Shown: in pieces, positions 52,420 to 60,041 of the stretch
Numbering within the stretch: position 1 is the first letter of the stretch
Layout: every line of letters begins with the position of its first letter
Source: Ferruginibacter sp050611725
Lineage (GTDB): Bacteria; Bacteroidota; Bacteroidia; Chitinophagales; Chitinophagaceae
Length of the DNA: 64,000 nucleotides
NCBI RefSeq assembly: GCF_050611725.1
Contig: NZ_JBODJB010000001.1
Span: 2,604,001 to 2,668,000 of the forward strand
Direction of reading: 5' to 3'
The notes under the pieces: model-generated
Seen by the model: only the letters and a program-made list of their open reading frames with translations
Told to the model about the DNA's origin: nothing
Databases searched by the model: none
Made by a program: the position numbers and the translations under genes

Positions 52420-53761
52420 GTCGGAACAAGATAGTGTTTTTTGTAGAAGTAGTTATCTTAAACCGATCATCTATACGCATCCCAACTACCCAAACAATCT
52501 TTTTGTTCATTTCTACTACCCAGACTTTTTCTTTTTCTATCAGAGATAATTTTTGATCAATAAAAAATCGGCTGAGCTTTTTCTTCTTTGTCATTCCCAA
52601 CGGATAGAAATAATCTCCTTGCTTCCACTTACGCAGTAATAATGGGAATTGAATTTTATCATGATCCAACTGAGCAACAAAAGCATCTTTTGAAATGGAA
52701 GGTGGAATATTTTCTTTTTTTTCTATTTGTAATACGCCAAGTTCAAATTGCAAATTATTGTCACCTGTCTCGATCAGAATATTGGCAGCATCAATGGTCT
52801 TATTCGGAGAGATGATCAACCATTTTCTATTATTGATAATGCGATGTGTTTGAGATTGTACATATTTACCACTCTCACTTTGTAACAATGCAACTACTTC
52901 TTCTGTTTGTAAGGAAGTAAAACCAAAATCCTTGATCATTTCGTACAACACAGTTACCAAGGGTTTTACTTGTAACATTTTAAGAACAGGAATAAAATAC
53001 TCGTTCCCTTTCTGAATCATCAATTTTTTCTTTTGCAGATCGATGGATTCTTTATACAAGATTTCTACCTCACGAAATCTTTCGATATTATTTAAAATAT
53101 TTTGCTGCGCTTTCGGAAAAACTTTCTCAACACCGGGAATTAAAATATTTCTGAAATAATTTCTGGTATAATCACTTTCGGCATTTGTACTATCCGCAAC
53201 AAATGATAAATTATTTTCAGTCGCAAAATTGATGATAGCTTTTTTATTTGCAAATAAAAGCGGACGAATAATTTTATCTTTTTTCGGTAGAATACCGTGC
53301 AACCCTTTGATACCGGTACCTCTGAAGAAATTCATCAACACGGTTTCAATATTATCGTCTGCATGATGAGCTGTAAGAATGTAATGACGTCCGACCACAG
53401 ACGACTGGCGTCTGTCGTGTGTGGTCAATTCTGCAAACCACTCATACCTCAAATCTCTTGCAGTTTCTTCAATCCCTTTCTTTAGTTGCTGAGCTATTGC
53501 GGTTGTATCAAACTGTTTTACAAAAAAATCAACTTTATACTTTTCTGCAAGTCCTTTTACAAAAGCTTCATCTTTATTACTATTATCTCCCCGCAATTTA
53601 AAATTGCAATGGGCAATTGAAAATTCGTATCCGGCCATATAACATAGTTCACAGAGCACAACAGAATCTACTCCCCCGCTTACTGCAAGTAGCAGTTTAT
53701 CCTTTTGTTGAAAAAGATTATTCTTTTTAATATATGCAATAAATTGTTCTAACAAATCCAT
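52400..53761 (-). CDS. tilS: tRNA(Ile)-lysidine synthetase
   Basis: Makes lysidine at C34 of tRNA-Ile(CAU), using ATP and lysine. 453 residues: PP-loop SGGVDSVVLCEL (~29-40), TAHHADDNIETVLMNFFRGT (~129-148) with the HHADD motif, and a C-terminal TilS domain (RKWKQGDYFYPLGM, KKLSRFFID, VWVVGMRIDDRFK). Residues ~112-124 (THDRRQSSVVGRH), directly before the HHADD strand, are an in-frame copy of a palindromic repeat and not family sequence. Downstream of a small TPR gene by 9 bp. Confidence 0.95.
   Translation of the reverse strand: MDLLEQFIAYIKKNNLFQQKDKLLLAVSGGVDSVVLCELCYMAGYEFSIAHCNFKLRGDNSNKDEAFVKGLAEKYKVDFFVKQFDTTAIAQQLKKGIEETARDLRYEWFAELTTHDRRQSSVVGRHYILTAHHADDNIETVLMNFFRGTGIKGLHGILPKKDKIIRPLLFANKKAIINFATENNLSFVADSTNAESDYTRNYFRNILIPGVEKVFPKAQQNILNNIERFREVEILYKESIDLQKKKLMIQKGNEYFIPVLKMLQVKPLVTVLYEMIKDFGFTSLQTEEVVALLQSESGKYVQSQTHRIINNRKWLIISPNKTIDAANILIETGDNNLQFELGVLQIEKKENIPPSISKDAFVAQLDHDKIQFPLLLRKWKQGDYFYPLGMTKKKKLSRFFIDQKLSLIEKEKVWVVEMNKKIVWVVGMRIDDRFKITTSTKNTILFRLKNADA
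53393..53426. repeat. GACCACAGACGAC palindrome inside tilS
   Basis: GACCACAGACGAC (53393-53405) faces its near-complement GTCGTGTGTGGTC (53414-53426, one mismatch) across 8 nt. It is read in frame in TilS. Confidence 0.75.
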
Positions 53762-53770
53762 GATCTAAGT

Positions 53771-54085
53771 TTAATAATCCATCAAATCTTCATATGCCCC
53801 CTGTAATTCATTATAAGAATGATTATCGCCTGCTCTTTTAGCTTCCATCATACCACGTTCATATATCTTGATGGCTTTTGCTGTCTCACCTACTCTTTCT
53901 AATAATTTTCCAAGATGATAATACGATCCTACATAGGTTGGCTCTCTCAACAAAATTTCGTTAAACAGGTTTCTGGCTTCATCATCATTGCCAATTTTTA
54001 TATACTCCAAAGCCAATGCATGTTGCAAAAAACTGTCTTTATCATTGGCAGCCAGGAATTCTTTTAATTTGCTTATTCTATCCAT
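53771..54085 (-). CDS. Small tetratricopeptide repeat protein
   Basis: 104 residues with about two and a half TPR units: FLQHALALEYIKIGNDDEAR, then NLFNEILLREPTYVGSYYHL, then GKLLERVGETAKAIKIYERG. There is no signal peptide, so it is cytoplasmic. TPR units mediate protein-protein contacts; the partner is unknown. It lies immediately upstream of tilS on the same strand (9 bp between the genes). Confidence 0.85.
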   Translation of the reverse strand: MDRISKLKEFLAANDKDSFLQHALALEYIKIGNDDEARNLFNEILLREPTYVGSYYHLGKLLERVGETAKAIKIYERGMMEAKRAGDNHSYNELQGAYEDLMDY

Positions 54086-54204
54086 AAATACATCGTATAT
54101 CTTTCCAAAAAATTATCAATTATTATTTATCTCTTATTAATTATTCCCCTAACTTTGTTATTAGTTGCATAAACAACTTATTTTTTATTCTAAACGTTTT
54201 GCAT

Positions 54205-54948
54205 ATGAAGATCTTAGTTTGTATTAGTAAAACGCCGGATACAACGGCAAAAATAGCCTTCACAGATAACAATACGAAATTTGCTACAGACGGTGTGCAA
54301 TGGATACTCAATCCATATGACGAATGGTATGCTTTGGTAAGGGCTATTGAACTCAAAGAAGCCGACCCAGCAACAAGTATCCATTTGATCACAGTTGGCT
54401 CCGCAGATGTTGAACCTATTATCAGAAAAGCTCTTGCTTTGGGTGGCGACGAAGCCATCAGGGTAAATGCAGACAGTCATGATAGCTACTACATAGCTTC
54501 GCAAATTGCAGCTGTTGCAAAAGAGGGCAACTACGACCTTATTTTCACCGGTAAAGAAACAATTGATTACAACGGATCTTCTATTGGCGGAATGGTTGCC
54601 GAACTGTTAGATCTTCCTTATGTATCACTTGCAACAAAATTCAATCTGGAAGGGAATAATGCAATTATAGATCGTGAAATTGAAGGCGGTGAAGAAACCA
54701 ATAAAGTTACACTACCCGTTATCGTTAGTTGTCAGAAAGGTATGGCTGAGCAGCGTATTCCAAACATGAAAGGGATCATGGGGGCAAGAACCAAGCCCTT
54801 AAAAGTAGTGGATCCAATTGCAACAGAACCATTAACAAGCGTAGCTTCTTTTGACCTTCCTCCGGCTAAAGCTGGCGTTAAATTAATAAGTGCCGATAAT
54901 CCCGAAGAATTGGTAAAACTACTTCATGAAGAAGCAAAAGCATTTTAA
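54205..54948 (+). CDS. etfB: Electron transfer flavoprotein subunit beta
   Basis: 247 residues from ATG 54205 (MKILVCISKTPDTTAKIAF); TTG 54199 is an unlikely alternative. Family marks are LNPYDEWYALVRAIELKE, the AMP-binding GKETIDYNGSSIGGMVAELL (~112-131) and the DREIEGGEE / PVIVSCQKGMAEQRIP region. With EtfA it accepts electrons from acyl-CoA dehydrogenases and passes them to the quinone pool through ETF:quinone oxidoreductase. Operon with etfA (24 bp gap). Confidence 0.96.
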   Translation: MKILVCISKTPDTTAKIAFTDNNTKFATDGVQWILNPYDEWYALVRAIELKEADPATSIHLITVGSADVEPIIRKALALGGDEAIRVNADSHDSYYIASQIAAVAKEGNYDLIFTGKETIDYNGSSIGGMVAELLDLPYVSLATKFNLEGNNAIIDREIEGGEETNKVTLPVIVSCQKGMAEQRIPNMKGIMGARTKPLKVVDPIATEPLTSVASFDLPPAKAGVKLISADNPEELVKLLHEEAKAF

Positions 54949-54972
54949 TTTATTAATTTTCAATTTATTTGT

Positions 54973-55935
54973 ATGAGCATACTAGTTTTCTTAGATCAAT
55001 CAGAAGGACAAATAAAAAAATCGTCGTTAGAGGCGGCGGCTTACGGAGCAAAAATTGCCGAACAAACCGGTACTACGGCCGATGCAATTATATTAGGCAA
55101 TGTTACTGATGACCTTACACAACTGGGTAAATACGGCATTAAAAAAGTACATAGTGTTTCGAATGATTCAGTGAATCATTTAGATGCACAAGTGTTTACA
55201 AAAATATTGGCCGAAGCAGCTACATCATTGGGGGCTACTGTAGTAGTGATGTCAAATAATTTTAGCGGCAAGGCCATTGCACCAAGATTGAGTGTAAGGT
55301 TGAAAGCAGGATTAGTTTCCGGTGCTGTTGCGTTACCGAACACAAGCAATGGTTTTGTCGTAAAGAAAAATGTTTTCAGCGGAAAAGCATTTGCAAATAT
55401 TTCTGTGAACACTCCTGTTAAGATCATTGCATTAAATCCAAATTCTTATACCGTTACAACAATCGATGGTGCTGCAGAAGTTGCTGCTTTTGCTGCAACT
55501 GTCGACACACCAAAAGTTCAGGTAACAGCAACCAATAAAGTTGTTGGAGAAATCCCGTTATCGGAAGCAGAAATAGTAGTCAGCGGTGGCCGTGGGTTAA
55601 AAGGACCCGAAAACTGGGCATTGGTTACGGATCTTGCAAAAGCACTTGGAGCAGCAACCGCATGTAGTCGCCCTGTTGCCGATAGTGATTGGAGACCACA
55701 CCACGAGCATGTGGGTCAAACAGGCCTTGCTATTGCACCCAACCTATATATTGCCATTGGCATTTCAGGTGCTATACAACATTTAGCCGGTGTAAACAGA
55801 AGTAAAGTAATTGTTGTAATAAATAAAGATCCTGAAGCTCCATTCTTTAAAGCTGCGGATTATGGTATTGTTGGTGATGCATTTGAAGTGGTTCCGAAAA
55901 TTACAGACGCAATAAAGAAATTAAAAGGTTTGTAA
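54973..55935 (+). CDS. etfA: Electron transfer flavoprotein subunit alpha
   Basis: 320 residues. The N-terminal half is the ETF alpha/beta domain (SILVFLDQSEGQIKKSSLEA). The C-terminal FAD-binding domain carries the signature SGGRGLKGPENW, AADSDWRPHHEHVGQTG-like PVADSDWRPHHEHVGQTG, and YIAIGISGAIQHLAGV, then VVINKDPEAPFFKAADYGI. It binds the FAD of the ETF heterodimer. Second gene of the etfBA operon, closed by a strong terminator. Confidence 0.96.
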   Translation: MSILVFLDQSEGQIKKSSLEAAAYGAKIAEQTGTTADAIILGNVTDDLTQLGKYGIKKVHSVSNDSVNHLDAQVFTKILAEAATSLGATVVVMSNNFSGKAIAPRLSVRLKAGLVSGAVALPNTSNGFVVKKNVFSGKAFANISVNTPVKIIALNPNSYTVTTIDGAAEVAAFAATVDTPKVQVTATNKVVGEIPLSEAEIVVSGGRGLKGPENWALVTDLAKALGAATACSRPVADSDWRPHHEHVGQTGLAIAPNLYIAIGISGAIQHLAGVNRSKVIVVINKDPEAPFFKAADYGIVGDAFEVVPKITDAIKKLKGL

Positions 55936-55959
55936 AAGCAACGTATATACATTGTATTT

Positions 55960-55994
55960 AACCCGTTATAATAGTCTATAACGGGTTATTTTTT
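55960..55994 (+). terminator. Intrinsic terminator of etfBA
   Basis: AACCCGTTATA and TATAACGGGTT pair around a 6-nt loop, followed by ATTTTTT. Confidence 0.85.
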
Positions 55995-56101
55995 ACATAT
56001 GATTCAATATGGATTTAACTAGAAACGAATTATTACAGAAAAGTAATTATCAACTATAAAAAACTACACCATTCAATACCTCAGCAATCATCAGAAAACC
56101 C

Positions 56102-56109
56102 TAATTTTG
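56102..56109 (+). promoter_or_regulatory. Candidate -7 promoter box
   Basis: TAATTTTG matches TAnnTTTG and lies 34 bp upstream of the bifunctional nuclease ATG. No clear -33 element is present. Confidence 0.35.
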
Positions 56110-56142
56110 TTTGCATAAATTATAGTAGATTCGCAGGTAGTT

Positions 56143-56730
56143 ATGAAGAAAATAGAGCTGGAAATAGTAGCATTATCTCACAGTATTACTCAATCTCACT
56201 CTTACGCAGTTGTGTTGGGTGAAGTAAATGGTCTGCGTCGCTTACCAATTGTCATTGGCGGTTTTGAGGCCCAAGCCATTGCCGTAGCATTGGAACGCAT
56301 GCAACCCAGTCGCCCCCTCACCCACGACCTGATGAAGAATTTCATGATGGCCTTCAATATTGAATTGCATGAAGTAGTGATCAACGACCTTCAGGAAGGT
56401 ATTTTCTTCAGTAAATTAGTTTGCAGTACTCAACATGATACTGTAGAGATCGACTCCAGAACATCGGATGCATTAGCTTTAGCCATCAGGTTCGGCTGTC
56501 CGATATTTACTTACGATACCATTTTAGACAATGCCGGCATACTGATGGAAGCGGATGAAAAAAAGAAAAAGAATATAGCCGCTCCCGTTACGGCCGATAT
56601 TGCACCTGAAAATGACCTGCATAAACTTTCTTTAGAAGAACTGGATGCACTGCTTACAGAAGTACTTGAACAAGAAGATTATATGAGAGCTATCGCTATC
56701 AGAGATGAAATAAAAAGCAGAAAGCGATAG
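56143..56730 (+). CDS. Bifunctional nuclease (BFN/DUF151) family protein with UVR motif
   Basis: 195 residues. The N-terminal ~130 residues are the DUF151/BFN domain (VLGEVNGLRRLPIVIGGFEA, GIFFSKLVC, VEIDSRTSDALALAIRFGCP). A C-terminal UvrB/C-type motif is present (SLEELDALLTEVLEQEDYMR, then AIAIRDEIKSR), which in UvrB mediates protein contacts. BFN-type proteins are reported to have DNase and RNase activity in plants; the bacterial role is unclear. About 70 bp before ispE, with an AT repeat in the gap. Confidence 0.9.
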   Translation: MKKIELEIVALSHSITQSHSYAVVLGEVNGLRRLPIVIGGFEAQAIAVALERMQPSRPLTHDLMKNFMMAFNIELHEVVINDLQEGIFFSKLVCSTQHDTVEIDSRTSDALALAIRFGCPIFTYDTILDNAGILMEADEKKKKNIAAPVTADIAPENDLHKLSLEELDALLTEVLEQEDYMRAIAIRDEIKSRKR

Positions 56731-56750
56731 CTTTATATTATTTCAATTCT

Positions 56751-56797
56751 CAATTCGATAATTAATTTTTAATTATCAATTACTAATTATCAATTAA
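56751..56797. repeat. AATTATCAATTACTAATT word repeat
   Basis: The gap before ispE is made of permutations of AATTATCAATTA, CTAATTATCAATTA and AATTAATTTTTAATTATC. Similar words occur near 54115-54150. It is another intergenic repeat family of this genome. No promoter box is obvious. Confidence 0.55.
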
Positions 56798-56799
56798 AA

Positions 56800-57609
56800 A
56801 TGGTTGTTTTCCCAAATTGTAAAATAAATCTCGGCCTGAGAATATTGGATAAAAGAGCCGATGGATTTCACAATCTGGCAACCATCTTCTACCCCATCAA
56901 ACTAAACGATGCTCTTGAAGTCATTAAATTTGACAAAGCTTCTACCGATATTGAATTTACATCTTCCGGAAATATAGTAGACGTAGATATTGCCAACAAC
57001 ATTTGCGTAAAAGCATATCATTTGCTTAAAAAAGATATACCGCAATTACCTTCAGTTAAAATGCACCTGCACAAATCGATTCCCATGGGGGCCGGATTAG
57101 GCGGCGGATCGGCCGATGGTGCGTTTGCTTTACAACTACTCAATACAAAATTTCAATTAGGCCTTTCTCCCCAACAACTTAGCCATTATGCATTACAGTT
57201 AGGGAGCGACTGCCCTTTTTTCATTTTAAATAAACCGTGTATAGCTTCGGGCAGAGGAGAAGTTTTACAACCGATCGATCTCAATCTTTCCGGAAAAACC
57301 ATTGTTGTCATCAATCCGGGAATTCATATAAATACCGGATGGGCTTTTGGACAGCTTTCCGGCAACCAAAAACTGGCTAACATTGATTTGGATCCTTCCA
57401 ACTCAACAACCTGGAAAAATGATTTTGAACCGGTCGTCTTTAAAGAATATCCCGAAATAGAAAAAATCAAAGAGCATCTATATAGCTCAGGAGCTTTCTA
57501 CGCTTCTATGAGTGGTAGTGGTAGTACAGTATTTGGCCTATTTAGTGAAAATACCCCTATTCTTCCTCAATTTCCTGCCCATTACTACTTAAAAACCATT
57601 CAAATATGA
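56800..57609 (+). CDS. ispE: 4-diphosphocytidyl-2-C-methyl-D-erythritol kinase
   Basis: ATP-dependent kinase of the MEP isoprenoid pathway. 269 residues with the GHMP-kinase pattern: N-terminal FPNCKINLGLRILDKRADGF with the conserved Lys/Asn pair, the ATP-binding PMGAGLGGGSADGAFAL (~96-112), LGSDCPFFILNKPCIASGRGE (with the conserved Asp) and a C-terminal MSGSGSTVFGLF. Length is usual for Bacteroidota IspE. The next gene is ~100 bp away. Confidence 0.95.
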   Translation: MVVFPNCKINLGLRILDKRADGFHNLATIFYPIKLNDALEVIKFDKASTDIEFTSSGNIVDVDIANNICVKAYHLLKKDIPQLPSVKMHLHKSIPMGAGLGGGSADGAFALQLLNTKFQLGLSPQQLSHYALQLGSDCPFFILNKPCIASGRGEVLQPIDLNLSGKTIVVINPGIHINTGWAFGQLSGNQKLANIDLDPSNSTTWKNDFEPVVFKEYPEIEKIKEHLYSSGAFYASMSGSGSTVFGLFSENTPILPQFPAHYYLKTIQI

Positions 57610-57705
57610 TTTTATGTTAATATTCATTTAAATTGCCCCAATTTTATAAGCGGTTACAGCTTATGAAAGCTTTGTAATAAATTGCACAACAATAAAATCA
57701 GACAA

Positions 57706-59400
57706 ATGAATAAAATTTCCTTAGCATTTAGTGCTGCGTTAATGATGACCACTGCGGCATTTGCACAAACTGAAAATGAGGTCCCTAAAAACTGGCACCA
57801 GCTAGATAAAGCGACCACTGGTTACTATGGTATTAGTCTTGATAAGGCTTACGAATTTGTAAAAACAAAAAAACTAAAAAGCAAGACAGTAACAGTAGCT
57901 GTTATCGACAGTGGTATTGATACTTTACATGAAGATCTGAAGCCTGTTTTATGGGTCAACCCTAAAGAAATTCCTGGCAATGGAAAAGATGATGACAAAA
58001 ACGGTTATATCGATGATGTACATGGATGGAATTTCATAGGCGGCACAGATGGACGTAATGTAAAAGAAGATAGCTACGAAGCTGCAAGGGTTTACCACAA
58101 GCTAAAAGCTAAATATGGTAGTCTGATTCCCGATGAATCAAGTTTAAAAGCTTCGGAAAAAGCGGAAGTTGAAGTGTACAAAAAAGCACAGGCTAAAATT
58201 TTAGGTACCGGTGAAGAAGAAGGGGGACCAACAGTTGAAGAATTAAAAGAATTTGAATCCAATGTAACGCATGCCGATAGCATTCTTCAAATTGCAATGG
58301 GTAAAAAAGTATTTACCGGAAATGAGTTGAAAGCTTTAAATGCTACAACAGATGAAATAAAAAAAATGAAGGCTGCTTTATACGGAGTAATGGATCGTAA
58401 CAAGGCTTTGGATCAAACCAACAAAGACTTTGTTGAAGGCTTAAAAGATTATGTTGCAGGAGAAGTAAGAAAAGATGATGCAAAGAAAAATCCACCAAAA
58501 GAATTCCGCAAAGAAATTGTAAAAGATAACGAAGCAGATATCAACGATAAATATTATGGTAATAATGATCTGATGGCTTCTACTCCATTCCACGGCACTC
58601 ACTGCTCAGGTATTATTGGTGCTGTAAGAGATAATGGTAAAGGTGTGAATGGTATTGCAGATAATGTACGTATCATGATGATACGTGCGGTTCCTGACGG
58701 AGACGAACATGATAAAGATATTGCAAATGCTATTCGTTATGCAGTAAACAATGGCGCACAGATCATCAGCATGAGTTTTGGTAAAGATTTTTCTCCTGAA
58801 AAAAATTGGGTAGATGATGCGGTAAGATATGCTGAAAGTAAAGGTGTATTGTTGGTACATGCTGCAGGTAATGATGCCAAAAACATTGATTCTGCAGACA
58901 ATTTTCCTAATGCAAATTATATCGATAAAAAAGGAAGAGCAAATACATGGATAACTGTTGGTGCAAGTGGCGACCCTAAAAATGGTGGTCTTACTGCCAA
59001 CTTCAGCAATATCGGGAAAAAAGAAGTAGATGTATTTGCACCTGGTGTACAGATCTATTCTACTATTCCTGGTGGTGATACATACGGTAGTGCTTCGGGT
59101 ACAAGTATGGCTTGTCCGGTTGTTGCAGGTACCGCAGCATTTCTGTTAGAATACTTTCCTACATTAAGTGCAAAACAATTGAAATATGTAATTGAAAAAA
59201 CTGCACAGGCTCCGGATATTGATGTAAAAGTTCCGGGAACGGCAGATGAAATGACTCAATTGAGCAAACTTTCTAAAACCGGCGGTATTGTGAATGCTTA
59301 TGAAGCTGCTAAATTAGCTGCTACGATAAAAGGCGAAAGAAAAATTACAAAAGTAGTTGCTCCAAAAGTGACTAAAGCCCCGGCAAAAAAGAAAAAATAA
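57706..59400 (+). CDS. Exported S8 (subtilisin-like) serine peptidase
   Basis: 564 residues from ATG 57706 (signal peptide MNKISLAFSAALMMTTAAFA). The triad is Asp68 (AVIDSGID), His296 (FHGTHCSGII) and Ser467 (GTSMACPVVAGT); the oxyanion Asn is in HAAGNDA. Between Asp68 and His296 are 228 residues, against about 32 in subtilisin, mostly a Lys/Glu-rich helical insertion (~110-270). It has no T9SS tail; the C-terminus is Lys/Pro-rich. It is probably a periplasmic or outer-membrane-associated protease. Confidence 0.92.
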   Translation: MNKISLAFSAALMMTTAAFAQTENEVPKNWHQLDKATTGYYGISLDKAYEFVKTKKLKSKTVTVAVIDSGIDTLHEDLKPVLWVNPKEIPGNGKDDDKNGYIDDVHGWNFIGGTDGRNVKEDSYEAARVYHKLKAKYGSLIPDESSLKASEKAEVEVYKKAQAKILGTGEEEGGPTVEELKEFESNVTHADSILQIAMGKKVFTGNELKALNATTDEIKKMKAALYGVMDRNKALDQTNKDFVEGLKDYVAGEVRKDDAKKNPPKEFRKEIVKDNEADINDKYYGNNDLMASTPFHGTHCSGIIGAVRDNGKGVNGIADNVRIMMIRAVPDGDEHDKDIANAIRYAVNNGAQIISMSFGKDFSPEKNWVDDAVRYAESKGVLLVHAAGNDAKNIDSADNFPNANYIDKKGRANTWITVGASGDPKNGGLTANFSNIGKKEVDVFAPGVQIYSTIPGGDTYGSASGTSMACPVVAGTAAFLLEYFPTLSAKQLKYVIEKTAQAPDIDVKVPGTADEMTQLSKLSKTGGIVNAYEAAKLAATIKGERKITKVVAPKVTKAPAKKKK

Positions 59401-59432
59401 TAAGGGATTCTAATAAAATACTTTTTAATATT

Positions 59433-59460
59433 GTCCCGCTATTTAGCGGGACTTTTTTTT
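59433..59460 (+). terminator. Intrinsic terminator of the S8 peptidase gene
   Basis: GTCCCGCT and AGCGGGAC pair around ATTT, followed by eight T. Confidence 0.9.
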
Positions 59461-59479
59461 AACCTATCAAATTGATGCT

Positions 59480-59989
59480 ATGACAAATATTACTTTAGGA
59501 AATTATCCAAAATATGTTCAGGGATATCTTGATCTGGTAAAGGAAGATGATCTGACTACTGCATACAAGAACCAACTACCAGTTATAAAAGAACTGCTTG
59601 ATAACATCACTGAAGAAAAAGCAAATTACGCCTATGCTCCCGGTAAATGGACAATAAAAGAATTACTTCAACATATTATTGATGCAGAAAGAATTTTCGG
59701 ATTCAGGGCATTATGTTTTGCTAGAAAAGATACTACTGAATTGCCAGGTTTCGAAGAAGATGATTATGCTTCAAATTCAAACGCCAATTTAAGAACATGG
59801 CAAAGTTTAAAAGAAGAGTTCTTTGCTGTACGAACTGCTACAGAAATGCTTTTTAAAAGCTTTACTCCCGAAGCGCTTACGTCAAGTGGTGTTGCTAACC
59901 GAAATACATCTTCTGTAATTAGTATAGGTTTTCTAACCGTGGGTCACCTTCAGCATCATATAAATATTTTGAAAGAAAGATATCTATAA
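59480..59989 (+). CDS. DinB-family protein
   Basis: 169 residues of four-helix-bundle DinB/DUF664-type protein. Three metal-ligand histidines are in place: LLQHIIDAERIFGFRAL (~62-78) and VGHLQHHINILKERYL (~154-169). The AYAPGKWTIKELLQHI segment near 52 is a family mark. Members include bacillithiol-linked and maleylpyruvate-isomerase-like thiol transferases. The role here is unknown. A strong bidirectional terminator follows. Confidence 0.9.
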   Translation: MTNITLGNYPKYVQGYLDLVKEDDLTTAYKNQLPVIKELLDNITEEKANYAYAPGKWTIKELLQHIIDAERIFGFRALCFARKDTTELPGFEEDDYASNSNANLRTWQSLKEEFFAVRTATEMLFKSFTPEALTSSGVANRNTSSVISIGFLTVGHLQHHINILKERYL

Positions 59990-60021
59990 AAAAAGCGGCC
60001 TATTAAATTGGCCGCTTTTTT
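59988..60021. terminator. Bidirectional intrinsic terminator
   Basis: AAAAAAGCGGCC and GGCCGCTTTTTT pair around TATTAAATT, between convergent genes. Confidence 0.9.
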
Positions 60022-60041
60022 ATTCTTAAATAAACTATCTG

